A stretch of DNA of 37,146 nt from an uncultured Clostridium sp. (GCA_900540335.1 UQFC01000016.1:1-37146); one strand, 5' to 3'. Shown: positions 1-7,550, counted from the first letter of the stretch. The notes: a model not told the origin generated them from the letters alone. Numbers and translations are program-made.

Positions 1-80
1 CCTCTAATTGTGGATAACTCTCGTTATTTTCATTTTTTTGTTTCGCAATTACCTATAATTTTCAGTCTGACGCTTCTTCC

Positions 81-2033
81 TTAGTACCGCCTCTCTGCAG
101 TAACTGTCATGGGATATACCAAATCAGAACCGCCTGTCAGATTTCCTACAAAGCCGGGAGAAAAAAATACATGCTTTCCATAAAAATCTCCCTGAATCCG
201 TATCTGATAGACACAGCGGCGCATACGGAAGCTGTCCTGCCCCTGTCTCAGATTCATCTGAATCAAATCCATCATCCTAAACTCCTGGAGTACGATATTA
301 CTCATAAATAAAAGTATTTTCAGCCAGGATAAATAAGAAAGCCCTGTATCACATTCCCCCGTCCCGACAACATGCTCCTTCCCCATTGACAAAAGCTGTT
401 CCAGTTCCAGCTGCCAGTCTGTTTTCGCTTTTAGCAGAGGAATTTTCTTTCCAGCCAAAAGTCCTCTGACATCCATAAGGGATTCTCCCAGGGCCCACAC
501 AGACATTACAAAAAATGTCGTAATCATAAGAAGCGGTGTCAGAGCCCCCACTCCTGTAATGGTCATTGCCAGTCCTCTTGCCTCCGCTCTTTTCTGAGGA
601 TCTGTCAGAATATGCACCAGATTCATTCCTTCCCGGACAGCCAGAAGTCTGTGAACCGCATCAGAAAGATTTTCACGATCCGATTCCTTTCCTCCCAGAA
701 AATACTCCATTTCATAGGCAAGAACCGTTTCCGTCTCCTGCTGCCCGGCCTCCTGCTGTTCCTCTTCTTCTAAAAAATTTTTAAAATGCATTCCGCAGTA
801 TTCGTCGATCAGAAGATGATCTAAAAAATTCACTGTTCTGACAGTCTCCGGTTTCATATCCCGGTGAGACGGCACCTCCTCCAGCTCAGAAGCCCGATTA
901 GAAATCTCCTTTCCTTCTGGTACCACCAGTTTCAAAAATCCATCCTGATACATGGATGATACCTGTTCCAGCCAGCCTTCCTTTTCCTTGTCCTTTACCC
1001 CATGAACAAAAGAAAGCTTCTGTATGGAAAGAGAACCGAACCCGTGTTCCACCGGCGACCACAAAGCATCCAGATCCGGGCCTTCGCCCCCCTCTTCCTC
1101 GTCATCTTCCCACTCGTCAATGATTTCTTCTACTTCGTAAGATTCCTCAATCAGATGGTTCAGCTCCACAATCATCTGCTTTGACCAGGGCTCCAGTGCT
1201 TCTATCTCCTGTCTTCGTTCCCCGTCTGCATTTACATAAGATTCATACTGCTGAATTTCCTCTTCCAGAAGTCCCTGGATCTCCTCCCCGCAGTCTCCGC
1301 TTTCCTTTTCATATTTTGCTCTGCTGATTTCCATCCCCTTTGCCAGATCATCCGCCTTCCTCCGGTAGCTCCTTACCAGCCCCGGTATCTGTTCCAGCTT
1401 TCTGATCATTTTTTCTGCCGCTCTCCGAAAGTCCGAGCCGTCATAGCTGTTTAATGCAGACATTCCGCTGTTTTTCAGTTTCTGCTGTTCTTCCAGATTT
1501 TCACTGATTGCCTCCAGGGATTTTTCCAGCTTCAGAGCCTCCCGGGCATGTCCCCGATAGCTCTCCGCCATATTTTTCACAGATGCCGCTTCCTTTGCAC
1601 TGTTCCACAACCCCTGTACCGTATCTGCATCAAAATCCATATGCCAGATTCCAAACTTCATATAGTCCAGAACCTCTTTTTCAAAATAAACGCCCTGTCC
1701 TTCCGTCGCCCTTATAATTTCCTCTGCCTGTGCCCCTGTATACTGAATCGGATACCAGTTTTCCATTTCCAGATACGGAAGAATAAATCCCCCAAAAGCA
1801 TCTGTCACATCTTCCGGAGTATCATATTCTGCAAACAGAACCCGGTAAGTATCCCAAAGCTTCCGATGATACTGACTGAATACTGAATCCATCGCTGATG
1901 AAGCTGCCGTCTGCAGATACCAGCGGGCTCCTGCTGTCCTTGCAGACTCCAGAAGCACACAGAAAAAAGCAAACATACACATCATAATCAGGCTGAAAAA
2001 TACCGTTATCTGCCCGTCCGCCGTTCTTCTCAT
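81..2033 (-). CDS. DUF5702-type TadE/TadG-like membrane protein of the Tad pilus locus
   Basis: The 650-residue protein starts with a short basic segment and a hydrophobic helix at about residues 8-28 (GQITVFFSLIMM...), the layout of TadE/TadG pseudopilin-like proteins. The usual Glu at +5 after a Gly is not present. Residues about 150-330 are charged and predicted coiled coil, with a very acidic stretch near 305-320. A second hydrophobic segment lies near 485-515. I recognise the family as DUF5702, which in Clostridia sits at the end of tad/flp loci; this is recall, not a search. It is the last gene of the operon inside the window, 30 bp after the pilin gene; the remaining left-edge 80 bp hold no further gene. 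The start is an ATG with AGGGA upstream. Role is inferred: a large cell-surface minor component or assembly factor of the pilus. Biochemical function is unknown. Confidence 0.8.
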   Translation of the reverse strand: MRRTADGQITVFFSLIMMCMFAFFCVLLESARTAGARWYLQTAASSAMDSVFSQYHRKLWDTYRVLFAEYDTPEDVTDAFGGFILPYLEMENWYPIQYTGAQAEEIIRATEGQGVYFEKEVLDYMKFGIWHMDFDADTVQGLWNSAKEAASVKNMAESYRGHAREALKLEKSLEAISENLEEQQKLKNSGMSALNSYDGSDFRRAAEKMIRKLEQIPGLVRSYRRKADDLAKGMEISRAKYEKESGDCGEEIQGLLEEEIQQYESYVNADGERRQEIEALEPWSKQMIVELNHLIEESYEVEEIIDEWEDDEEEGGEGPDLDALWSPVEHGFGSLSIQKLSFVHGVKDKEKEGWLEQVSSMYQDGFLKLVVPEGKEISNRASELEEVPSHRDMKPETVRTVNFLDHLLIDEYCGMHFKNFLEEEEQQEAGQQETETVLAYEMEYFLGGKESDRENLSDAVHRLLAVREGMNLVHILTDPQKRAEARGLAMTITGVGALTPLLMITTFFVMSVWALGESLMDVRGLLAGKKIPLLKAKTDWQLELEQLLSMGKEHVVGTGECDTGLSYLSWLKILLFMSNIVLQEFRMMDLIQMNLRQGQDSFRMRRCVYQIRIQGDFYGKHVFFSPGFVGNLTGGSDLVYPMTVTAERRY

Positions 2034-2063
2034 TCTGTCCCTGCTCTTCCCGCTGTGTTTTTA

Positions 2064-2240
2064 TCAGTAAACTTCTTTTGACTGCTTGTCTATTTCGTTA
2101 AAAATATTATTTAACAGCTCCGTAATCTGGGATTTGAAAATAATCACCAGTCCAATCAGAACCACCAGAATCAAAACGATTTCAATTACGCCAACCCCAT
2201 CCTCCTGATAGAAAAATTCACAGATTTCATTTCTCAACAT
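2064..2240 (-). CDS. Flp1-family type IVb pilin (58 aa)
   Basis: This short ORF encodes 58 residues between tadC and the DUF5702 gene. The first 15 residues are hydrophilic and end in Gly; the next residues are VGVIE, so cleavage after Gly15 would put Glu at +5 of the mature protein, the hallmark of type IV pilins. A roughly 18-residue hydrophobic helix (IVLILVVLIGLVIIF) follows, then a short amphipathic tail ending KQSKEVY. The mature peptide of about 43 residues matches the size of Flp pilins. The start ATG is preceded by GGAGGATACCAAT. Known family role: major pilin processed by the TadV/CpaA peptidase, encoded at the head of this operon. That this is the main structural subunit is inferred from position and motif. 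Confidence 0.85.
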   Translation of the reverse strand: MLRNEICEFFYQEDGVGVIEIVLILVVLIGLVIIFKSQITELLNNIFNEIDKQSKEVY

Positions 2241-2253
2241 ATTGGTATCCTCC

Positions 2254-3477
2254 TTATCCCATTGTCATCATAGCCGGAGCCATGATCATTACCATTACAA
2301 TACCAAGCATCAAAAATAACGGTGCAAGCAGCTTTGTTCCTGCCTCCTCTCCCATACGGCGGGCCAGGTTTTTTCTCATTTCAAAAGCATCCTCCATTTC
2401 GGTCCTGAGTATGGTTCTCAAGTTTTTTGTTCCAGCCTTTCTGTTCTGCTCCAAAACACTGCTCAGTTTCAAGTAAGGCTGAAGCTTGCATCTGCGGCCA
2501 AATTCTCTGTAGGCAGTCCCCTCCGGCATTCCGTTCACCAGCTGGTAATATGTGCGGCACATTTCCTCTCCTGCCGCCTGACGTTTCTGCTTTCCCGTTT
2601 CTCTTGCGTGTTCATAATCCTTCACCATCCTTTCCCATGCACTGCGGATCGTCATTCCTGCCCCGACCAGAATCATCAGCTTTGATACAAGTTCGGCATA
2701 ATCCAGAAGCAGCTCCTTCTCCCGGAGTTTCTCCGCCTCCTTTTCAGCCTCTCTTTCCCGGATTACCAGCAAAAATGCAAGAAAAATCCCCAAAAAAGGC
2801 AGCGCTATATAATTCTCTTTCTTTTCCCTGCGATAGGAAATCTCCCTGCCTTCTACCCGCTCCGGAAGAACCAGATATTCGTCTGTCTTCTGTTCTTCAT
2901 TCCTTCTCTCTATCTCCCGCTGGAGTCCTGCCAGAATCTGCTCATCCGGAGACAGGGTTTTTGGAACCAAACGGACAGGAACCTGAAAATCTGCATGATA
3001 ACCGTCCACAGACAGCCTGGCAGAAAGAATCACCTGTCTGGGACTTTCCGTCGGTTTCATAATTTTTCCCATGGAGGAAAGCAGTTCCGGTTCCAGGGAC
3101 TGCCATCGGACAGCAATTCCTGTCGTTTTATCCCTGGAAATCAAATCCAGATCGGATTCCACCTCTGTCAACGATCGATTTTCTCCCCGGATTCTGTCCT
3201 CAATATCATCCATCAGGTGATAAAAGGCCTCCATCGCTTCCTCCTGTGTATACGCTCTGGGGCTGACCTGAACTGTAACAGGAACAGCCTTCTGAGCCAT
3301 TCCGTCTACCAGCAGCTCATACTGTTCCTCAAGTCCCGCATATCCATCCCTGAGAATCCTGTTTCCCGGCAGGCTTTCTGATGCTCTGCTGCCGGAAATT
3401 ACCAGAACTCCATAAAGTACAATACTTCCTGCAATGCAGGCAGTCGGCAGAATCCACTGCTTTTTTCTGTCCACCAA
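2254..3477 (-). CDS. tadC: TadC-like type II secretion F-domain protein with large extracytoplasmic insertion
   Basis: The C-terminal half (about residues 245-407) is a T2SF/TadC-type domain: charged cytoplasmic helices (YAELVSKLMILVGAGMTIRSAWERM) and a final hydrophobic helix near 384-404. The N-terminal half is unusual: TM helix at 8-28, about 190 hydrophilic residues, then a second TM at 223-239. With 407 residues it is about 100 longer than typical proteobacterial TadC. I place the start at TTG 3477 because AGGAGG lies 10 nt upstream at 3488-3493; GTG 3474 is the neighbouring alternative. The open frame extends to 3522, overlapping tadB, but without a ribosome site. Known role: inner-membrane platform protein that pairs with TadB and is driven by the CpaF ATPase. 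Confidence 0.85.
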   Translation of the reverse strand: MVDRKKQWILPTACIAGSIVLYGVLVISGSRASESLPGNRILRDGYAGLEEQYELLVDGMAQKAVPVTVQVSPRAYTQEEAMEAFYHLMDDIEDRIRGENRSLTEVESDLDLISRDKTTGIAVRWQSLEPELLSSMGKIMKPTESPRQVILSARLSVDGYHADFQVPVRLVPKTLSPDEQILAGLQREIERRNEEQKTDEYLVLPERVEGREISYRREKKENYIALPFLGIFLAFLLVIREREAEKEAEKLREKELLLDYAELVSKLMILVGAGMTIRSAWERMVKDYEHARETGKQKRQAAGEEMCRTYYQLVNGMPEGTAYREFGRRCKLQPYLKLSSVLEQNRKAGTKNLRTILRTEMEDAFEMRKNLARRMGEEAGTKLLAPLFLMLGIVMVMIMAPAMMTMG

Positions 3478-3505
3478 AGCTTTCCTTCCTCCTTTTTCAG
3501 GCAGC

Positions 3506-4333
3506 CTATATGCGGATATCAAGGATTCTTCTGGATAAAACCACTGAAATCAAATATCCTGTCATACACCCGGTCATTAAAATTCTCCCCAGACCTGTTT
3601 CATACATCTGTGAGAAAAAACCGGGAGAGGAGCCTTCTACATAAAACACAATCAGAAATGGTATCATCCCCATGATTCTCTGTTCAAACTGCCGTGATGC
3701 CGTCATTGTCCGGATTTCCTCCCTCACCTGCATTTTATCCCGGATCACCTCTGCTGTATGCCGCATAATCCCGCTTAAATCTCCGCCGCTGCGCTTGGCT
3801 ACAGAAAATACCTCAGAAAAATTTTTCACATCCTCCAAACCGCTTCTCTCTGCAAAATCATTCAACACCTCCTCAATGGTCCTGTTTGTTTTCAGCTGAG
3901 CCATCATATAGGAAAATTCTCCTGTAATCAGTCCGTTTTCCCCGTAAAGCATGGACAATTCCTCCCTGCTCACTACCAGAGCATTTTCCATCGCATAGCC
4001 GGAACTTAAAGCAGATGCCAGAATCACCATACTCTCCTTAAACTGAGCTGCCAGAAGATCCATTCTTCTGTTTTTCAGTCTCTTTTTTTCCGAGACAAGC
4101 GCCACAGTCACGCCAACAGGAACCATCATCCAGAATACTTTCATGCTTCTGTAAAAAACTGCTGCAAACAGGCCGCACACAGCCATCCCCTTTCCTGCCG
4201 CCCGAAGCCGTTCTGCCCCTGTCATCCTGTATTCCTCATACCGGATAACCTGCTGCTTTGAGTTTTTCCACTGACTGCAGGGTTCCTGTTTTGACAAGCT
4301 TCCCCCTGACCCTTCCTGTTTTCCTTTCCTCAT
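3506..4333 (-). CDS. tadB: TadB-like type II secretion F-domain platform protein
   Basis: A 275-residue integral membrane protein with two N-terminal hydrophobic helices (about residues 45-90), a cytoplasmic T2SF domain (LLAAQFKESMVILASALSSGYAMENAL..., then NFSEVFSVAKRSGGDL) and two C-terminal helices. The AKRSGGDL segment is typical of TadB/GspF proteins. Start choice: ATG 4333 has AGGAGG 9 nt upstream, but it lies inside cpaF, so the two genes overlap by 98 bp in different frames. A shorter start at ATG 4225 (GAGG 8 nt upstream) would remove the overlap but would cut the YxxYxM segment that family members keep near their N-terminus, so I prefer 4333. Known role: membrane platform of the pilus machine. 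Confidence 0.88.
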   Translation of the reverse strand: MRKGKQEGSGGSLSKQEPCSQWKNSKQQVIRYEEYRMTGAERLRAAGKGMAVCGLFAAVFYRSMKVFWMMVPVGVTVALVSEKKRLKNRRMDLLAAQFKESMVILASALSSGYAMENALVVSREELSMLYGENGLITGEFSYMMAQLKTNRTIEEVLNDFAERSGLEDVKNFSEVFSVAKRSGGDLSGIMRHTAEVIRDKMQVREEIRTMTASRQFEQRIMGMIPFLIVFYVEGSSPGFFSQMYETGLGRILMTGCMTGYLISVVLSRRILDIRI

Positions 4334-5453
4334 CGGCACTTCCCTCCTCTTCCTGAAAACGAAACAGAGAATTCAGCTGGATGATGCCATTCTCCACAGC
4401 TCCTACCTCAGCAATCTCCAGAACCCGCCGGCTTTTATCCCGCAGGCGTCCTAAATGAACCAGAATATCAATCGCCGAGGAAATCTGGCTCCGCACTGCC
4501 GCCAGCGGCAAATCCGCCCCCATAAGCGTCATGGTTTCCAGTCTGGAAAGCATATCTCTGGGACTGTTTCCATGACCGGTAGACAAACTGCCCGCATGTC
4601 CTGTATTCAACGCCTGAAGCATATCCAGACATTCCTTTCCCCTCACTTCACCTACAATAATCCGATCCGGCCTCATTCTCAAAGCCGCTCGAATCAAATC
4701 GCTGATTTCAATGGCTCCCTCCCCCTCTCCATTGGCATTCCTGGTTTCCAGGCGAACCAGATTCGGAACCTGCCGAATCTGCAGCTCCGCCGAATCCTCA
4801 ATCGTGATTACCCTCTCTGTGTTCGGAATAAACCCTGACATGGCATTGAGAAAGGTGGTCTTTCCGGAGCCCGTTCCGCCGCAGATAAACAGGTTATAGC
4901 CTGCCTGTACCAGATTTTTCAGAAACTGCGCCGCTTCCTCTGTCAAAGAGCCAATGGCAACCAGCTTCTCTGCTGTAATCGGATCCGGGAATTTCCGGAT
5001 TGTCACAACAGGACCGTCCAAAGCAACCGGCGGCAAAACCACATGAACTCTGGAACCGTCCTCCAGCCTTGCATCTGCAATCGGGTGCGCTACATTCACA
5101 GCCCTGTTAATACGGCTGACTATCTGCTGAATCAGATCCTCCAGTTCCTCTACCTGATCGAATGTCCTGTCCCACTGACTGATTCTCCCGTTTTTCTCTA
5201 CAAAAATCCGGTCCTTTCCGTTAACCATAATCTCCGTTACTTCCGGATCATCCACCAACTCCTGAAGAATATCGAGCCGCCGGAAACTGTCGTAAAGTCT
5301 TGCCTTCAATTCCAGGCGCCGCCTCAAAGGCAGATACTGCCGCCTGCCTTCTCTGCGGATTGCCTGATCAATACACTCCTGCAGATTCTCCTCCTCGATC
5401 TGGTTGATTCCCTGAAGTTCCATCCGGATCTCCTGCTTCAGACGTTCCTGCAC
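4236..5453 (-). CDS. cpaF: CpaF/TadA secretion-pilus ATPase
   Basis: A 405-residue GspE-superfamily ATPase. Visible motifs: Walker A GGTGSGKTT at residues 192-200, an acidic box around ITIEDSAEL, Walker B-type segment RIIVGEVRG at 264-272, and the His-containing TGHAGSLSTGHGNS region at about 284-297. The N-terminal helical domain (EIMVNGKDRIFVEKNGRI) is typical of CpaF. Known role: cytoplasmic hexamer that powers pilin assembly through TadB and TadC. The annotated start is GTG 5453 with only a weakly placed GGGAG upstream. An in-frame CTG at 5502-5504, directly after the cpaE stop, has GGAGG 8 nt upstream and would add 17 residues. The 3' end overlaps tadB. Confidence 0.93.
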   Translation of the reverse strand: MQERLKQEIRMELQGINQIEEENLQECIDQAIRREGRRQYLPLRRRLELKARLYDSFRRLDILQELVDDPEVTEIMVNGKDRIFVEKNGRISQWDRTFDQVEELEDLIQQIVSRINRAVNVAHPIADARLEDGSRVHVVLPPVALDGPVVTIRKFPDPITAEKLVAIGSLTEEAAQFLKNLVQAGYNLFICGGTGSGKTTFLNAMSGFIPNTERVITIEDSAELQIRQVPNLVRLETRNANGEGEGAIEISDLIRAALRMRPDRIIVGEVRGKECLDMLQALNTGHAGSLSTGHGNSPRDMLSRLETMTLMGADLPLAAVRSQISSAIDILVHLGRLRDKSRRVLEIAEVGAVENGIIQLNSLFRFQEEEGSADEERKTGRVRGKLVKTGTLQSVEKLKAAGYPV

Positions 5454-5504
5454 AGTCCGGCCTTCTCCCTGCCTGTCCCCTTCCGGCTTTGGTACTATTT
5501 CCAG

Positions 5505-6512
5505 TTAAGACTCCTCCCTTCCTGATTCTCCCCGTCCGGTAAGACTGCGCACAAAATCTCCCATTTCTCCCCACAAAAGCTGTTCCAGATAATGTCCCTG
5601 CTGAACAAGATTTTTCTGATACGGCAGGCGGATTTTCCGAATCCGCTCAAGAAGCCGGCCATATCCGGAAGCTTCTATGTATTTTTGCCACTGCTCCAGC
5701 TTTACCAGAGAAACCGGATCTTCCTGAACCGGAGTGTATATTACATCGCACAGAGATAAAAACTGCTCTGTTCCCCAGAAAAAATGTCCCAGGTCTGCCA
5801 CAATCGTGTCATAAATTCCTTCTGATGCAATCAAATCAATCAGACCGGCCAGTTCCTCTCCCTTCATGTATGCAAAATCCTCTGCATATTCCACAGGAGG
5901 AACATAATCCAGATCGCCCCAGCTGTAGGTCACCCCGCGCAGGCGAAGATGGCTGTATTCTCCCTGTCTGTAATAATAGAGCAGATCTGACAAACCGCCT
6001 TCATATTCCGTTCCCGTAAGGGCAGACAGTGCGCAGCACTCTTCCAACGTCAGAAAAAGCACCTTGCTGCTTCGGGCCAGATCCTGCCCCAACGTAAATG
6101 CAAATGCCGTTTTTCCGCATCTTCCAACAGGGGAATAAACGCCGATTATCCTGCTTCTCTGTCCTCCGGCTGCCATCCGCACCGGCTGCTCCTTTACCTG
6201 ATAGCAGGACATGACTTCCCTTAATACACTGTCTGTAGCCTGATATTTGTAAACAGTTTTCGCCTCCTTTCCCGGAAATTCCGTTTCTCCCAAGCGAATC
6301 ACCTGTCCGGCCCTGATTCCTTCCAGCGCTTCTGCCTCCACCTCATCGCCAACCAGAAGCATCTCTATTCTCTGCTGCTCGGAAAACGCCCGCAGGCGGG
6401 CCAGGCTGGTAAATGCCACAGCGTGAAATGCCGCCTCCTTTTGATTTACAAACTCTGCAAACCGATCCGCATAAAAAGGGTCTTCGTCATACACCGCCAT
6501 AATCCGTTTCAT
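5505..6512 (-). CDS. cpaE: CpaE/TadZ-like ParA-fold ATPase with receiver-like N-terminal domain
   Basis: The protein has 335 residues. Residues 1-110 resemble an atypical receiver domain (MKRIMAVYDEDPFYADRFAEF...), and from about 120 it is a MinD/ParA-type P-loop domain with SPVGRCGKTA at 127-136. The deviant Walker A of MinD normally reads KGGxGKT; here the first Lys is replaced (VGRCGKT), as often in TadZ/CpaE proteins. IVADLGHFF is the Walker B region. Known role: localisation or polar anchoring of the Tad machine. The start is ATG 6512 with GGAGG 9 nt upstream; the longer open frame to 6581 has no ribosome site. The start overlaps the prepilin peptidase stop by 4 bp, so the pair is translationally coupled. 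Confidence 0.85.
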   Translation of the reverse strand: MKRIMAVYDEDPFYADRFAEFVNQKEAAFHAVAFTSLARLRAFSEQQRIEMLLVGDEVEAEALEGIRAGQVIRLGETEFPGKEAKTVYKYQATDSVLREVMSCYQVKEQPVRMAAGGQRSRIIGVYSPVGRCGKTAFAFTLGQDLARSSKVLFLTLEECCALSALTGTEYEGGLSDLLYYYRQGEYSHLRLRGVTYSWGDLDYVPPVEYAEDFAYMKGEELAGLIDLIASEGIYDTIVADLGHFFWGTEQFLSLCDVIYTPVQEDPVSLVKLEQWQKYIEASGYGRLLERIRKIRLPYQKNLVQQGHYLEQLLWGEMGDFVRSLTGRGESGREES

Positions 6513-7006
6513 AAAACATATCCTCCAAGTCTGACTGCAGCCGTTCCAAACAGATAGAGATATCCCCCGGCTGACAGACATGCCGCCAGAGGAATCCTGT
6601 GCCTGGCCTCCAGCCCTTTTAAATCATCATAGCTTAAACGGGTTTTCTGTCCCATCAGACTCTCTGCATAGCGAAACAGATAACCCATTCGCAGTCCGAA
6701 GCTTCTGTCCTTCCACATACGCCCCGCAGACCACAGTGCCCCCAGAAAAAGTCCGATCATCACTACAGACAAGCCGCCCCGAATGCCCAGAAACCCGCCT
6801 GTAACAGCTGCCAGTTTTCCATCTCCCGCCCCAATCATGCGGAAACAAAACAGCAAAAAGGATGGTATCAGAAAAAAAGCGGCTCCTGGAAAAAATGCGG
6901 TTCCTCTGCACAAAATACCTGCAGCCAGTCCGAAAACCAGCCACCAGTTATACACCTTTCCGTTCCTCAGATCTGTAATTCCCGCGCCTGTCAGAACGAT
7001 ACACAA
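6509..7006 (-). CDS. A24-family prepilin peptidase (TadV/CpaA type)
   Basis: A small polytopic membrane aspartic protease of 165 residues from the TTG start. The two catalytic Asp motifs are present: TDLRNGKVYN near residues 11-20 and GAGDGKL near 58-64. The hydrophobic helices between them match the minimal TadV/CpaA layout without the N-methylation domain of PilD. Known role: removes the leader of Flp pilins and pseudopilins; its substrate here would be the 58-residue pilin at 2064-2240. From TTG 7006 the first helix is short. An in-frame CTG at 7034-7036 with GGAGG 7 nt upstream would add ten residues (LSEELFSRCI) and complete that helix. First gene of the operon. Confidence 0.88.
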   Translation of the reverse strand: MCIVLTGAGITDLRNGKVYNWWLVFGLAAGILCRGTAFFPGAAFFLIPSFLLFCFRMIGAGDGKLAAVTGGFLGIRGGLSVVMIGLFLGALWSAGRMWKDRSFGLRMGYLFRYAESLMGQKTRLSYDDLKGLEARHRIPLAACLSAGGYLYLFGTAAVRLGGYVL

Positions 7007-7103
7007 GATGCACCTGGAAAATAATTCCTCAGACAGACTTCCCCCTCCTCTCTTCTAAATTTTCCTCTTAAAACTGTGTTGAAAATATTTTGCCGATTGG
7101 CTG

Positions 7104-7145
7104 ATGCTTCCTTTTGCGAATAAAACAGCTCCGACACGGAAGCAT
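7104..7145 (-). promoter_or_regulatory. Stem-loop in the tad operon leader
   Basis: ATGCTTCC (7104-7111) and GGAAGCAT (7138-7145) are an exact 8-bp inverted repeat with a 26-nt loop, inside the predicted 5' leader of the pilus operon. I compared it by eye with cyclic-di-GMP class I and II consensus elements and do not see a match. Function is unknown; it may be a simple leader structure. Confidence 0.4.
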
Positions 7146-7193
7146 AAATGAAATTTGAATCACACCGCCTGAACTGGCGTTGACTGTGCACTA

Positions 7194-7222
7194 ATCATAC
7201 CCAAAAATAACCAGGATGTCAA
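7194..7222 (-). promoter_or_regulatory. Sigma-A promoter of the tad operon
   Basis: On the minus strand TTGACA (7217-7222) and TATGAT (7194-7199) are separated by exactly 17 bp. Transcription would begin near 7187, leaving a leader of about 150 nt before the first gene. It is the only strong promoter I see for the seven-gene pilus cluster. Confidence 0.75.
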
Positions 7223-7376
7223 TTCCATCCGGCCGCTTTTCGATCGTCAAATTTCGACTCTTTTCGACACCCCTCCAGATTTGAAATTTCTCCCGCATTT
7301 TTCGATTTTTCCTCCTAAAATCAACAAAATCATAAATAATATAAAAAAATCATAAACTTTTTATAAAAAAATTGTA
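7223..7376. promoter_or_regulatory. AT-rich divergent regulatory region between tad and nagE
   Basis: The gene-free stretch 7037-7550 holds the tad leader and promoter on the left and the nagE promoter and leader on the right. This central part has two identical 11-bp direct repeats AAAATCATAAA at 7326-7336 and 7346-7356, exactly 20 bp apart and just upstream of the nagE -35. It also has four copies of TTTCGA at 7238, 7252, 7262 and 7300. No ORF of coding character is present. The repeats could be activator sites or an UP-like A-tract element; this is inference. Confidence 0.5.
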
Positions 7377-7405
7377 TTGACTTTTGTACATAAAAAACGT
7401 ATCAT
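7377..7405 (+). promoter_or_regulatory. Sigma-A promoter of nagE
   Basis: TTGACT (7377-7382) and TATCAT (7400-7405) have a 17-bp spacer, preceded by a long A/T-rich run. Transcription would start near 7412, giving a leader of about 140 nt before the PTS gene. Confidence 0.8.
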
Positions 7406-7441
7406 GAAGACAAATGGAAAATTATTTTATGTTCGTACTAT

Positions 7442-7518
7442 AAAAGGGGGAAATTTTATTTTTTATTCTTTCTTTTTCCCTTTTTCGCACTAATTTTCCA
7501 AAAATAATACCTTTTATC
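7442..7518 (+). promoter_or_regulatory. Structured leader of nagE
   Basis: AAAAGGGGGAAA (7443-7454) can pair with the run of T, CCC and T at 7472-7486 (two G-U pairs). A second smaller hairpin, CCTTTT-ATCAC-AAAAAGG, follows at about 7511-7528. This is a possible antitermination or stability element, but no BglG/GlcT-type regulator gene is nearby and I cannot identify a RAT sequence with confidence. Confidence 0.3.
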
Positions 7519-7550
7519 ACAAAAAGGAAAGAAAAAGGAGGAATTTTCTT

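Noticed and set aside
2427..3062. 211-codon plus-strand ORF antisense to tadC
   Set aside because: Pro/Ser-rich composition, typical of the complement of Glu/Arg-rich coding sequence; no start signal.
7037..7187. Cyclic-di-GMP riboswitch in the tad leader
   Set aside because: Expected from biology, but I could not match class I or class II consensus elements by eye; only a simple stem is supported.
1..7222. Pilus locus as a type II secretion or competence (com) system
   Set aside because: The CpaE-like protein, Flp-type pilin with a 15-residue leader, TadB/TadC split and minimal prepilin peptidase fit Tad, not ComG or Gsp.
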